This document shows positions 49,938 through 58,445 of a stretch of 64,000 bases of DNA, in pieces. The position numbers were made by a program, and so were the translations under genes. The stretch is taken from NCBI GenBank assembly GCA_019744775.1, contig JAIETZ010000003.1, forward strand, positions 124,001 through 188,000, in the 5' to 3' direction. The notes under the pieces were generated by a model. The model made no database searches. It was not told the DNA's origin and saw only the letters and a list, made by a program, of their open reading frames with translations. This DNA comes from Candidatus Obscuribacterales bacterium. GTDB lineage: Bacteria; Cyanobacteriota; Vampirovibrionia; Obscuribacterales; Obscuribacteraceae. Each line of letters starts with the position of its first letter. Position 1 is the first letter of the stretch.

Positions 49938-52031
49938 ATGACAAATTCTCTTACGCATACACGCAACGTTGCTTTTGTCGGACCGAATCATGCCGGCAAA
50001 ACAAGTTTGATAGAGGCAATTCTTCACTCCACAGGTGCAATTACACGACGAGGGAAAATCGCTGATGGCACCATGACGATGGATCATGAGCCGGAAGCAA
50101 TTGCCAGACAAATTTCCACTTCGACATCATTTGCGCGATTTACTTATAAGGACATCACATTCAATGTGCTCGATTGTCCGGGCTTCGTTGATTTTGTCGA
50201 GGAAGCCAAACTTGCTTTGCTTGGCTGTGATACCGCTGTCTTTGTGGTCGAACCTGATCCGCAAAAGCTAATTCAAATGGATTCGCTTTTGCATTTTGCC
50301 GAAGAATTGGGGCTCGCTTGTCTTGTCTTTGTAAATAAGATGGATAAGCCGGACATTGATTTTCACGAGACGTTAGATGCTTTGAATGCAATGACAGGTG
50401 TTAAGACATTGCATCCGATGACGGCTTTGGAGTATCCCATTTCTGATGCATCCGGCATTACAGGCTACGAAGATGTGTTGAAAATGGAAGCCTATAAATT
50501 TGGCGCTCAGGGCAAAGCAGAAAAAATGCCGGCTCCTGATGCGCTAATAACGGAAGTAGAAAATGCCCATGAGAAACTCATTGAGAATTTAGCGGATACG
50601 GATGATGCTGTTTTGGAATTGGTCATGGATGGCAAAGAGCCTCCTGTTGATCTATTGCAAAAAGATTTGAAAAAAGCTGTGCGTGAAGGTAAGTGCGTGC
50701 CTATTCTTGTTGGGTCAGCGCACACGGATGCCGGTGTATTTGCGCTGCTTGATACGCTTGTTGATGTTTGTCCTTCGCCTGCTGAGCGCCAATACAAAGA
50801 CAAAAATGGCAAAGTGATAGCAGTGTCGGAGAATGGTCCTGTAATTGCACAAGTCATAAAGACTTACATTCATCCACAATTCGGTAAGCTGTCGCTGACA
50901 CGAGTTATTTCAGGGACAATTTCAGGTGATGCGCATCTCGTTGACTCTTCTCGATCGGGAGCCAAGGAAGAACGCATTGGTGGCTTGTATTGGTTGCTTG
51001 GGAAAAAGCAAGAGACAATGCCTTCGGCTCCTGCTGGTTCTATAGTGGCGATTGCCCGATTGGAGAGTGCGCACACGGGTGATACTATCGTTGCCGGCAA
51101 AGATTCAACGGTGATGTTTGCGCCACCGGCACCACCGCCTTTGTATTCGCTGGCGATAACTCCAAAAACACATGGCGATGAAGCAAAGCTTTCTACATTG
51201 CTGGCAAAAATTATTGAGGAAGATCCGACTATCAAAGTTGATCGTGATCCTGACACTAATGAGTACTGCATTTATGGTCAGGGAGAAGTGCATCTAACGC
51301 TGACCAGGCAACGACTCGAGCGTAAGTATCATTTAGAACTTGAGTCAAAACGTCCTTTGATTGCTTACAAAGAAACCATCCAAAGCAAAGTAGAAGCGCA
51401 TGGGCGTCACAAAAAGCAAAGCGGCGGACGTGGTCAATTTGGTGAAGTCTATCTGCGTTTGGAGCCACAGGAAAGAAGCAGTGGTGTCAAATTCAGCGAG
51501 TCCATCGTTGGTGGTGCAATACCGAGGCAGTACATTCCCGGCGTGGAAAAGGGAGTCATGGAGGCGCTTCAGCGCGGACCGCTCGCTAATTTCCCTGTAG
51601 TAGATATTTCGGTGAATCTATTTGATGGTTCATTCCATGATGTGGACAGCGATGAAATGTCCTTCAAGATGGCTGCAATTGTTGCCATGCGCGAAGGTTT
51701 GCAAAAGTCTCATCCGATTATTCTTGAGCCGATTGCCGAGGTGAAGGTCGTTGTGCCTTCAGCTCATACATCAGGTGTGCTCAGCCAAATTACTGGTCGC
51801 CGCGGACACATTTTGGGATACGGACCAAGCGGGACACGCGCCGGTTGGGACGAAGTCTCCGCGCATGTACCGCAAGGTGAGCTGTGGGATTACATAATTG
51901 AATTGCGAACTCTCAGCCACGGTCTGGGCTATTACACCTGGCAATTTGATCACCTCTCCCCTGTACCAGTGCAATTGAGCCAAGAGCTTATCTCCCAAGC
52001 CGCCGCCACCCACGATCACAGCCACGGGTAA
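49938..52031 (+). CDS. Elongation factor G-like GTPase
   Basis: 697 residues with the five-domain EF-G layout. The G1 loop is GPNHAGKTSL rather than the AHIDAGKTT of the main EF-G. Switch I lacks the RGITI sequence (ARQISTSTSFARF instead). DCPGFVDF and NKMDKPD are normal. The domain IV/V part is full length (GGRGQFGEVYLRLEP, EPIAEVKVVVPS, ITGRRGHILGYG). It is therefore a paralogue of the EF-G-II/FusA2-like group, not the main fusA. Such paralogues are linked to recycling or stress, or are uncharacterised. AAGGGAG lies upstream of the ATG. Confidence 0.88.
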   Translation: MTNSLTHTRNVAFVGPNHAGKTSLIEAILHSTGAITRRGKIADGTMTMDHEPEAIARQISTSTSFARFTYKDITFNVLDCPGFVDFVEEAKLALLGCDTAVFVVEPDPQKLIQMDSLLHFAEELGLACLVFVNKMDKPDIDFHETLDALNAMTGVKTLHPMTALEYPISDASGITGYEDVLKMEAYKFGAQGKAEKMPAPDALITEVENAHEKLIENLADTDDAVLELVMDGKEPPVDLLQKDLKKAVREGKCVPILVGSAHTDAGVFALLDTLVDVCPSPAERQYKDKNGKVIAVSENGPVIAQVIKTYIHPQFGKLSLTRVISGTISGDAHLVDSSRSGAKEERIGGLYWLLGKKQETMPSAPAGSIVAIARLESAHTGDTIVAGKDSTVMFAPPAPPPLYSLAITPKTHGDEAKLSTLLAKIIEEDPTIKVDRDPDTNEYCIYGQGEVHLTLTRQRLERKYHLELESKRPLIAYKETIQSKVEAHGRHKKQSGGRGQFGEVYLRLEPQERSSGVKFSESIVGGAIPRQYIPGVEKGVMEALQRGPLANFPVVDISVNLFDGSFHDVDSDEMSFKMAAIVAMREGLQKSHPIILEPIAEVKVVVPSAHTSGVLSQITGRRGHILGYGPSGTRAGWDEVSAHVPQGELWDYIIELRTLSHGLGYYTWQFDHLSPVPVQLSQELISQAAATHDHSHG

Positions 52032-52071
52032 TTGCCCTTTTGTCAGCAATGCAAACCTCGCGTCCGTCGTA

Positions 52072-52091
52072 GGGGCGCATTGCATGCGCCC
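52072..52091. repeat. Dispersed palindrome GGGCGCATTGCATGCGCCC, copy 4
   Basis: With GTAG to its left, 41 nt after the EF-G-like stop; same orientation as copy 3. The right flank (GCTTCC) lacks CTAC, so this copy is trimmed on one side. Confidence 0.8.
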
Positions 52092-52214
52092 GCTTCCAAA
52101 AAGTGAATACATTCCTCAGATCTACAAAAGAAGCGCCATAGATGCTAAGATCCTTTGACTTCGAGTTTTTCGAGAAGATTTGTACTGTCTAAGTTTTCTT
52201 AGGGGGAGGTTCCC

Positions 52215-52388
52215 TTGTCCGAGGTTAGAGTCGCAGAAGGCGAAAGCATAGAAACAGCGCTGAAGCGTTTCAAGAAGAAGATCCAGAAAGCTGGCATCTT
52301 GTCTGAAATTAAGCGCCGCGAACGCTATGAAAAGCCGAGCGTAAAGCGCAAGCGCAAGGCCGAAGCAGCTCGTAAGCGCCGCGCCTAA
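52215..52388 (+). CDS. rpsU: 30S ribosomal protein S21
   Basis: 57 residues: [37 protein letters not shown] and a basic [14 protein letters not shown] tail, the complete S21 signature. Small-subunit protein that helps base pairing with the anti-Shine-Dalgarno. Start is TTG at 52215 with a strong GGGGGAGG (52202-52209) upstream. A strong intrinsic terminator follows after 25 nt, so it is a single-gene unit. Confidence 0.95.
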   Translation: MSEVRVAEGESIETALKRFKKKIQKAGILSEIKRRERYEKPSVKRKRKAEAARKRRA

Positions 52389-52413
52389 AACTCTGATTTT
52401 TTGCATTCTTGTT

Positions 52414-52441
52414 ACACGCGTCACAATGACGCGTGTTTTTT
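52414..52441 (+). terminator. Rho-independent terminator of rpsU
   Basis: Perfect 10-bp stem ACACGCGTCA-CAA-TGACGCGTGT followed by a T-run (52436-52441). The clearest terminator in the window. Confidence 0.92.
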
Positions 52442-52453
52442 GCTAAATAAATT

Positions 52454-52505
52454 CCAATCTTGACATCACGTATCAAATTGGAAACGTTAATGTTGTCAAG
52501 GTTGG
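52454..52505. repeat. Imperfect 12-bp inverted repeat upstream of the 52558 gene
   Basis: CCAATCTTGACA (52454-52465) and TGTCAAGGTTGG (52494-52505) pair in 11 of 12 positions with a 28-nt gap. The left arm contains TTGACA (52460-52465). It could be a promoter-operator or a leader stem; nothing further decides. Confidence 0.45.
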
Positions 52506-52557
52506 TTGGCAATCCAAATGGGGAATAAAAACCTTACGTCCCCCAAGGAGGCCGCTA

Positions 52558-52824
52558 ATGGGCAGCGCTAAATTTGGCAACCAGGAAAATCTAAAGTTGG
52601 CATCCGTATCGACCAACACCTTAAAAGAGCGCCTAAACGGCATCTACAGAACCATGCAGCGCCGTCCGGAGACGATGATTACGCCAGGTCTTTTTGAGTA
52701 CCTGTGGGATTTGAAAGAACTTGCGCTTCTAGAGGGCAAGCCGTCAGTTGAAGTGCCGGAGCCATGGCTCGCTGAATTAGAAGACACCTGCTGCACAGTC
52801 AGCAATGGTCTGCGTCTCAATTAA
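52558..52824 (+). CDS. Small soluble protein, unknown function
   Basis: 88 residues, no signal or TM. Helical with TLKERLNGIYRTMQRRPETMITPGLFEYLWDLKELALLEG and a CC pair near the end (EDTCCTVSN). Not recognised. AAGGAGG lies 6 nt upstream of the ATG, so expression is likely. 17 nt before the next gene. Confidence 0.65.
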   Translation: MGSAKFGNQENLKLASVSTNTLKERLNGIYRTMQRRPETMITPGLFEYLWDLKELALLEGKPSVEVPEPWLAELEDTCCTVSNGLRLN

Positions 52825-52841
52825 CTTCTATAATTGAGGCG

Positions 52842-53420
52842 ATGTTTTGCCTCAAGAATTACCAAATCAAAATTACTGTTAGTGCGTCAGCGCTGTTGTT
52901 TTTCAGCGGTGCCGCAATTGCGAAACATGCAAGTCAGAATTATGCGGTTTTGTACAAAGACATTCTTGCTGCAACTGTCCAGGCGGATGAGCAGTTAGTA
53001 AACGATATTGAAACAGTAGCTGAAACACTCAGAGAGTTTGCCCAAAGTCAGGGACACTTTCCAGATACCGGTGACGATATTGACGGCATGGCTTTGGAGT
53101 TGAGTGCGGTTTTGCCTAAGAATCCATATTCAGGGCAAGAAGCTCCGAAAGTTGAAGCGCACACGGATTTTTTAGATGGCTACGGACGACCCGAAGCGAA
53201 ACGTGCGCGAATTATTTTTGATCCAAGCTTGAATGAAAGTATTGTCGACAAACTTAGTATGCATCCGTATTCTACGTGGACCGCTAAACCTGGCACGGTT
53301 GTTGCTGTTACCAACGGCTACGATCTCTGCCTCGTTTGGGGAGCAGGTATGGACGAACAACCGATGCGCGGAGAAGGCGGCCGTGTGCGTCTCGCTGTTC
53401 TTAGACGAGATACGGATTAA
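52842..53420 (+). CDS. Exported protein, unknown function
   Basis: 192 residues. Signal peptide to about residue 27 (SGAAIA). The mature part (LVNDIETVAETLREFAQSQGHFPDTGDDIDGMALELSAVLPKNPYSG) is reminiscent of pseudopilin C-terminal domains (the Q-G-FP-t---...NPYsg pattern), but the N-terminus lacks a type IV prepilin cleavage site. Function open. GAGG before the ATG. Confidence 0.65.
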   Translation: MFCLKNYQIKITVSASALLFFSGAAIAKHASQNYAVLYKDILAATVQADEQLVNDIETVAETLREFAQSQGHFPDTGDDIDGMALELSAVLPKNPYSGQEAPKVEAHTDFLDGYGRPEAKRARIIFDPSLNESIVDKLSMHPYSTWTAKPGTVVAVTNGYDLCLVWGAGMDEQPMRGEGGRVRLAVLRRDTD

Positions 53421-53436
53421 ACCACTCGGATTGTAT

Positions 53437-53455
53437 GGGCGCATTGCATGCGCCC
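53437..53455. repeat. Dispersed palindrome GGGCGCATTGCATGCGCCC, copy 5
   Basis: Between the convergent 52842 and 53465 genes, 16 nt after the first stop. Flanks lack GTAG and CTAC, so only the core is left. Confidence 0.75.
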
Positions 53456-53464
53456 TTTGTTTTG

Positions 53465-53848
53465 TCATTGCTCGTAAACTTCCAAAGGCAGTCCGTCAGG
53501 ATCAAAAAAGAAGAAGAATTTCTTGTTGGTGATTTCATCGATACGAATTGGTTCGCATTTGATTCCATGTTCTTCCAAATGCGTTCGGTACTTATCTACA
53601 CTTTCCACTTCGAAAGCCAGGTGCCTTAATCCACAGGCTTCGGGTCTTGTAAGACGCTTCGGAGGAGACGGGAAGGAGAAGAGTTCAATCTGGTTGTGTT
53701 CTCCTACTTTTAAGTCCAGCTTGTAGGAGTCTCTTTCGGCGCGGTAAGTCTCTTTGATTATGGGGAACTTGAGAACTCGACAGTAAAAGTCTTTGGACTG
53801 TGCGTAATCCGAGCAAATAATGGCTGCATGATGAATTTTGGTCAGCAT
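53465..53848 (-). CDS. VOC superfamily (glyoxalase I-like) protein
   Basis: 127 residues, two beta-alpha-beta-beta-beta modules. HHAAIICSDYAQSKDFYCRVLKFPI carries the first metal-ligand His, LRHLAFEVESVDKYRTHLEEHGI the third, and PLEVYEQ the last Glu, giving the H/E/H/E set of metal-dependent members. Close in form to YaeR/GloA2-type proteins. Substrate unknown. 53849-54122 upstream holds no gene. Confidence 0.88.
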   Translation of the reverse strand: MLTKIHHAAIICSDYAQSKDFYCRVLKFPIIKETYRAERDSYKLDLKVGEHNQIELFSFPSPPKRLTRPEACGLRHLAFEVESVDKYRTHLEEHGIKCEPIRIDEITNKKFFFFFDPDGLPLEVYEQ

Positions 53849-54122
53849 TTGGGTTCCCAGTGACGTTTGAGGGAACTATTGTCCTGTAAAACCATCCTAT
53901 TTTTGTTCGGATTAAGGTTCTTGTTCTACTTGCCTTCACTTGTCTTAACTTTTACGCAGTCAGTTATTGAAGGTGGTTTATGCAGAAAGCTCCAGTCAAA
54001 AAGCAAAGTTTATGCAGATGCCGGAATTCTTCCACGGATAGTTCTAGGAAAAACCCTATTTTCGGCGGCCACCTGAAGGCGTAATCTGGTTGCAGTAAAA
54101 GCCATTAGGGGGCTACAAGTTT

Positions 54123-56654
54123 ATGTTTAAATTAGGGAAACGGGCTCACGGAGCCCTTTGTTTTGCTGCGTCTATGATCGCGCTAACCCTGTCGGCGCCT
54201 TGGTTTGCATATGCCAAACCGGTGGCAAGTCCAACCAAGAGAATCAGTTCCGCGTCGCCAGTGCGTCAGGCACCCGGTCTGTTAAATCAATTTGGCAAAG
54301 AAGATTCCGGATCGCTTTCGGCAATTAGCCCAGGTGGAAAACCTTTGGGCAAGTGCCCTCTTAAACATACGGATGTTAAAGCGGAAATATCCGGTTTTGT
54401 TTCAAGAGTAAAAGTAATACAGCAATTTCAAAATCCATTTCCAGAGAAAATTGAAGCCGTCTATACTTTCCCGCTGTCGGAATCAGGCGCCGTCGACGAA
54501 ATGCTCATGAAAGTCGGCAATAGAATCATTCGTGGGGAAATCAAAAAACGCGAAGAGGCAAGGGAAATATACGAGCGTGCTAAAGCACAAGGACACACCG
54601 CGTCATTGTTGGATCAGGAAAGGACAAATATATTCACGCAATCAGTAGCCAATATCAAGCCTGGCGAAACTATTGAAATAACCATTTCGTATGTTGATCT
54701 ATTGCCATATGAAGCAGGTAATTTCAGTTTTGTTTTTCCGACGGTAGTTGGTCCACGATTCATTCCTGGACAGGCTTTGGGCAATCAAGGAACCGGCTGG
54801 GCTTCAGATACGGACAAGGTACCGGATGCCTCGCGCATAACGCCGCCTGTAACACCGAAGGGCACACGTGCAGGGCATGACATTTCCATTTCTCTAGACA
54901 TCGATGCTGGAGTACCAATTCTTGATTTGCAGTCAAAACTACACGAAGTAACCATTACAAAAAATGGTGACCGGAAAGCAGTGGTGGCATTAAAGGATAA
55001 GGAAACAATACCTAACAAAGATTTTGTACTCTCGTGGCAAGTAGCAGGCGAAAAGCTAAAGAGTGGTTATTTAACGCACAAAACCGGCGATAAGGGTTAT
55101 TTCTCTTTGATGATTTTGCCACCCAAGCGCGTGACTCCAGAGACCGTAGCGCCCAAGGAAATGATCTTTTTGATCGATTGCTCGGGTTCACAGTCCGGGG
55201 CTCCGCTTGAAAAAGCAAAAGAGACTATGAGCTACATTCTCGATCACATGAATGCAAATGACACGTTTCAAGTAATTGCATTCAACAATCAACAGACTGT
55301 GCTTTTCGATAAGCCGGAAGTTGCTGATTCATCAATGCGTGCTCAGGCAAGAAAATTTATTGCCGGACTAAACGCCAATGGAGGCACCTGGATGGCGCCT
55401 GCTGTTGAAAAGGCGTGTGCTATTCCAGCTGATGAGCATCGTCTGCGCATAGTTACATTTATGACTGATGGTTATGTTGGAAATGATTTTGAAATCATCG
55501 GCATGGTCAAAAAATTGCGCGGTAAATCACGCTGGTTTCCGTTTGGCACTGGCAATGGCGTCAACAGAATGCTCATTGACATGATGGCCAAAGAAGGTGG
55601 CGGTGAGTCTGAATATGTTCTATTGAACAGTTCCGGAGCCGAAGTCGGTCACAAATTCTACGAACGCATTGCTTCGCCTGTTTTGACTGACGTCAAGATT
55701 GATTTTGGCGGACTATCCGTCAAAGATGTCTATCCGCAGCAGGTATCGGATGTTTGGGCGGAAAAGCCTTTGTACATCAAGGGCTGTTACACCAGAGCCG
55801 GTGCCGGTACAGTAACCATTTCCGGTTATAACGGCGGCAAGCCATATACCGAAAAACTAGCTGTCAATCTTCCTGTTAAGCAGACAGACAACGCTGTCAT
55901 GGGTTCTATTTGGGCTCGCGCAAAAGTTGATCAATTGATGTCGGAAGATTGGTTCGGCGCACAGCAAGGCTCTGTAAAAGAGGAATTGAAGAAGGAAATT
56001 GTTGCTACCGCGCTTGCCCATCACATCATGACTCAATACACATCATTTGTGGCTGTGGAAGAGAAGCGTGTTGTCGAAGGTGGTGTGCCGAAGACAGTTA
56101 CGGTGCCTGTGGAAATGCCGGATGGCGTATCCTATGAGGGAGTTTTTGGTGAGTCCGATCCTAATGTGGGTTGTGCTCGTAAAGCCCGCTTTAACTTTGC
56201 GCCGACGATGTATGGATCTGGTGGTTGTGTGCCACCACCTCCGATGGCTGCTCAAAGTTGTCTACCGATGGGTCATGTAGGTTTGTATAAATCTCGTGCC
56301 GAACTCTGTCTAGATGCGGCTTCGCCGAAGCCTGCAGTTCGCGAGAAAGAGTCGACATCCATGAAATTCAAAGATCTATCGAAGCTCGATAAGTCTCTAA
56401 TTGCGGTTCTGGCTGCTTATAGCCGAGGAACAATCAACGGCAAAGCTGCAGGAATTGAAATTCGCGACGGCAAGTTGAGTGTGCGTATCCTTGTAGCTAA
56501 GGCTAATGAAAGCATTGTGAGTGCACTTACGAAACTTGGACTGCAAAATGCTCAATTAAACAAACACGCCTTGGTAGTCACCGGCGTGATCGCAGTCGCA
56601 GACTTGGAAAAGCTTGTGGACTTGAAGGAAGTGCTTTATGTGCGAGCTAACTAG
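54123..56654 (+). CDS. Exported VIT and von Willebrand factor A domain protein
   Basis: 843 residues. Signal peptide 1-31 (...PWFAYA). VIT domain about 75-205 (LKHTDVKAEISGFVSRVKVIQQFQNPFPEKIEAVYTFPL). vWA domain about 340-510 with MIDAS DCSGSQSG (DxSxS) and a later TDGY. The C-terminal half has a helical stretch and a repeat-like end (ISVRILVA... region). It resembles inter-alpha-trypsin-inhibitor-like bacterial proteins; no sortase motif or anchoring TM is seen at the end. A surface or periplasmic metal-dependent binding role is likely. Its stop overlaps the small minus-strand ORF by 8 nt. Confidence 0.85.
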   Translation: MFKLGKRAHGALCFAASMIALTLSAPWFAYAKPVASPTKRISSASPVRQAPGLLNQFGKEDSGSLSAISPGGKPLGKCPLKHTDVKAEISGFVSRVKVIQQFQNPFPEKIEAVYTFPLSESGAVDEMLMKVGNRIIRGEIKKREEAREIYERAKAQGHTASLLDQERTNIFTQSVANIKPGETIEITISYVDLLPYEAGNFSFVFPTVVGPRFIPGQALGNQGTGWASDTDKVPDASRITPPVTPKGTRAGHDISISLDIDAGVPILDLQSKLHEVTITKNGDRKAVVALKDKETIPNKDFVLSWQVAGEKLKSGYLTHKTGDKGYFSLMILPPKRVTPETVAPKEMIFLIDCSGSQSGAPLEKAKETMSYILDHMNANDTFQVIAFNNQQTVLFDKPEVADSSMRAQARKFIAGLNANGGTWMAPAVEKACAIPADEHRLRIVTFMTDGYVGNDFEIIGMVKKLRGKSRWFPFGTGNGVNRMLIDMMAKEGGGESEYVLLNSSGAEVGHKFYERIASPVLTDVKIDFGGLSVKDVYPQQVSDVWAEKPLYIKGCYTRAGAGTVTISGYNGGKPYTEKLAVNLPVKQTDNAVMGSIWARAKVDQLMSEDWFGAQQGSVKEELKKEIVATALAHHIMTQYTSFVAVEEKRVVEGGVPKTVTVPVEMPDGVSYEGVFGESDPNVGCARKARFNFAPTMYGSGGCVPPPPMAAQSCLPMGHVGLYKSRAELCLDAASPKPAVREKESTSMKFKDLSKLDKSLIAVLAAYSRGTINGKAAGIEIRDGKLSVRILVAKANESIVSALTKLGLQNAQLNKHALVVTGVIAVADLEKLVDLKEVLYVRAN

Positions 56655-56820
56655 GTGGTATGAATGCTGCGTAGCATAAGAATAGACCTATGCCTATTCC
56701 GAAAATGCCAATGAAAACAGCAATCAAAAAATTGCGGGCAGCAATTGAGCTACGCACAAAGAAAGCGCCGCCGCCTATGTACACAAGTCCTAAAATGAAG
56801 CAAAGTACGCGTTCAACCAC
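56647..56820 (-). CDS. Small two-TM membrane protein
   Basis: 57 residues from GTG 56820, right after the stop of the 56827 gene (6 nt apart, same frame). Two hydrophobic segments separated by a basic turn: VLCFILGLVYIGGGAFFV, RSSIAARN, FLIAVFIGIFGIGIGLFLCY. The composition is clearly that of a membrane protein. No Shine-Dalgarno, so coupled translation from the upstream gene is likely. Function unknown. Confidence 0.5.
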   Translation of the reverse strand: MVERVLCFILGLVYIGGGAFFVRSSIAARNFLIAVFIGIFGIGIGLFLCYAAFIPPS

Positions 56821-56826
56821 AGACTT

Positions 56827-57105
56827 TTAGCTCTTATGTCTGGGTGGCATGCTCAAGTGGCTGGCTAGTGCTACGGCAACGAATATGGAAAAACCAACTT
56901 GCAGGAAGAGCATCAAAAAGAGAATGGTTTGATCCCCTTGTGGAAGTTGTTCCATCGTGCCTAATTGATCCACTTTGGGTTTTGCCGGAGGCATAGGAAT
57001 TGGACTATTGGCCGGCTGAGCATATGCAGCAAGTCCAGATATTCCAACAACTGTCAGAGCCAAGGCGCTCAGCAGACTAGTCTTTACGGCTTTCATATTC
57101 GGCAT
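56827..57105 (-). CDS. Small exported or membrane protein, unknown function
   Basis: About 92 residues. Signal-type N-terminus (MKAVKTSLLSALALTVVGISGLAAYA), a Pro-rich linker (PIPMPPAKPKVDQ) and one C-terminal TM (ILFLMLFLQVGFSIFVAVALAS). AAGGGG is 8 nt before ATG 57105. Upstream of the 57-residue membrane protein, with which it probably forms a pair. Confidence 0.65.
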   Translation of the reverse strand: MPNMKAVKTSLLSALALTVVGISGLAAYAQPANSPIPMPPAKPKVDQLGTMEQLPQGDQTILFLMLFLQVGFSIFVAVALASHLSMPPRHKS

Positions 57106-57164
57106 AGAATATTCCCCTTGATACATTAGCCGCCTACGTATCAATCATATACCCTATAGTTGAT

Positions 57165-58322
57165 TTACGGCCCGCCGCACTGTAAACGCCCAGGCAATCC
57201 TGGGTGGACGTCTGCGTGGTCGATAACCACCGGAAGCCTTTGTCTGCCCCAGTTTCCTTTGTTTTTCTCAAATAGTCCCGGAATAGGCTCTTTGCAAAAA
57301 CTGCACTTGTTTCCCTTAAGCCGATAAACGCCTAGCTGGAACCAGTCGCGTTCTATCAGACACTCATGGCATTTCGGACAGTAGGTACTTTCTCTTTCAA
57401 CATCGTAGACATTGCCGACGTAGGCAAACTTTATACCGGCCTCTATTGCTTGGTTGCGCGCGCGAATAAGAGTGGCATGCGGTGTAGGCGGCCGGTTCAA
57501 TTTGAAATCCGGGTGATAGGCGGTGAAATGTATTGGCACGTCATCGCCTAGATTTTTCAAAATCCAGTCGCACATGCGAGCAATTTCGTCTGCTGAATCG
57601 TTTTCTTCCGGTATAACGAGATTTGTTAATTCGAACCAAACGTTAGTTTCTTTTTTCAACCATTTGAGTGTGTCTAGGACAGGTTCAAGATGAGCCAAGC
57701 ATAGGTGTTGATAGAAGAGTTCAGTAAAAGCTTTCAAGTCCACATTGGCTGCGTCCATTACCGAATAGAATTCCGGGCGTGCCTCAGGTGTAATGTAACC
57801 AGCGGTGACCGCGATAGTCTTCAGTCCTCGCTCGTGGCAGGCTTTGGCTGTGTCAATTGCGTATTCAGCCCAAAGAACGGGATCGTTATAAGTAAACGCA
57901 ACTGACTTACAACCCAGTTTTAGTGCTGCTTCTGCAATTTCATCAGGTGTGGCCTTCTCGGATAGTGCTGCGATCTCACGTGATTTACTGATTGACCAAT
58001 TCTGGCAAAAGCGGCATCCCAAGTTGCATCCGGCTGTGCCAAATGAAAGTACGCTCGTACCTGGTAGAAAGTGATTCAGTGGTTTCTTCTCCACGGGGTC
58101 CACGCAAAACCCAGTGCTCATGCCGTAAGTAGTTAATATCATCTCGCCGCCGACATTCTGTCGCACGAAGCAAAAACCCCTGTCACCGTCTTTCATCACA
58201 CACTGACGGGGACAAAGATTACATTTTATACGCGCGCCGTCCTCAACTGGTCTCCACCAGCGACCTGGATATTTCCCAACTAACATTTCGTCCATAATTT
58301 CAGTATAGCAATCAAGAATCAT
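57165..58322 (-). CDS. amrS: AmmeMemoRadiSam system radical SAM enzyme (AmrS)
   Basis: 385 residues. An N-terminal Cys motif CNLCPRQCVMKDGDRGFC comes first. The radical SAM motif is CNLGCRFCQNW (CxxxCxxC, near 100), then AFTYNDPVLWAEYAID. A C-terminal zinc-like pair (CPKCHECL and CSFCKEPIPG) completes the family pattern (PflA-related, TIGR04337-type as I remember). The partner genes AMMECR1 and Memo are not adjacent here. The start may be M1 (58322) or M10 (58295); TATACT precedes the latter by 6 nt. Substrate of the system is unknown. Confidence 0.9.
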   Translation of the reverse strand: MILDCYTEIMDEMLVGKYPGRWWRPVEDGARIKCNLCPRQCVMKDGDRGFCFVRQNVGGEMILTTYGMSTGFCVDPVEKKPLNHFLPGTSVLSFGTAGCNLGCRFCQNWSISKSREIAALSEKATPDEIAEAALKLGCKSVAFTYNDPVLWAEYAIDTAKACHERGLKTIAVTAGYITPEARPEFYSVMDAANVDLKAFTELFYQHLCLAHLEPVLDTLKWLKKETNVWFELTNLVIPEENDSADEIARMCDWILKNLGDDVPIHFTAYHPDFKLNRPPTPHATLIRARNQAIEAGIKFAYVGNVYDVERESTYCPKCHECLIERDWFQLGVYRLKGNKCSFCKEPIPGLFEKNKGNWGRQRLPVVIDHADVHPGLPGRLQCGGP

Positions 58323-58326
58323 TGCT

Positions 58327-58425
58327 AGCAGCGTAGCAAGAGCGCTGATGAAGCGGTCGCCGCGAAGCGAACGTCAGTTGCCGGATGGCGAGCAAAGGCG
58401 GAGTGAAACGAAGCCGGAGCGTTAT
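58327..58425 (+). repeat. Dispersed leader element, copy G (opposite orientation to both neighbours)
   Basis: Plus strand: AGCAGCGTAGCAAGAGCGCT, GATGAAGCGGTCGCCGCGAA, hairpin TTGCC-GGAT-GGCGA (58378-58391), GAGTGAAACGAAG, CCGGAGCGTTA (58414-58424). Both flanking genes are on the minus strand, so this copy is not a sense leader. An ATG 8 nt later opens only a 20-codon frame antisense to the next gene's end. Confidence 0.78.
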
Positions 58426-58445
58426 TAAAAATATGCGCCCGTTGT

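Noticed and set aside
53867-54076. 69-codon ORF before the VIT/vWA gene
   Set aside because: No Shine-Dalgarno; composition not convincing. The 53849-54122 gap appears to hold only the promoter region.
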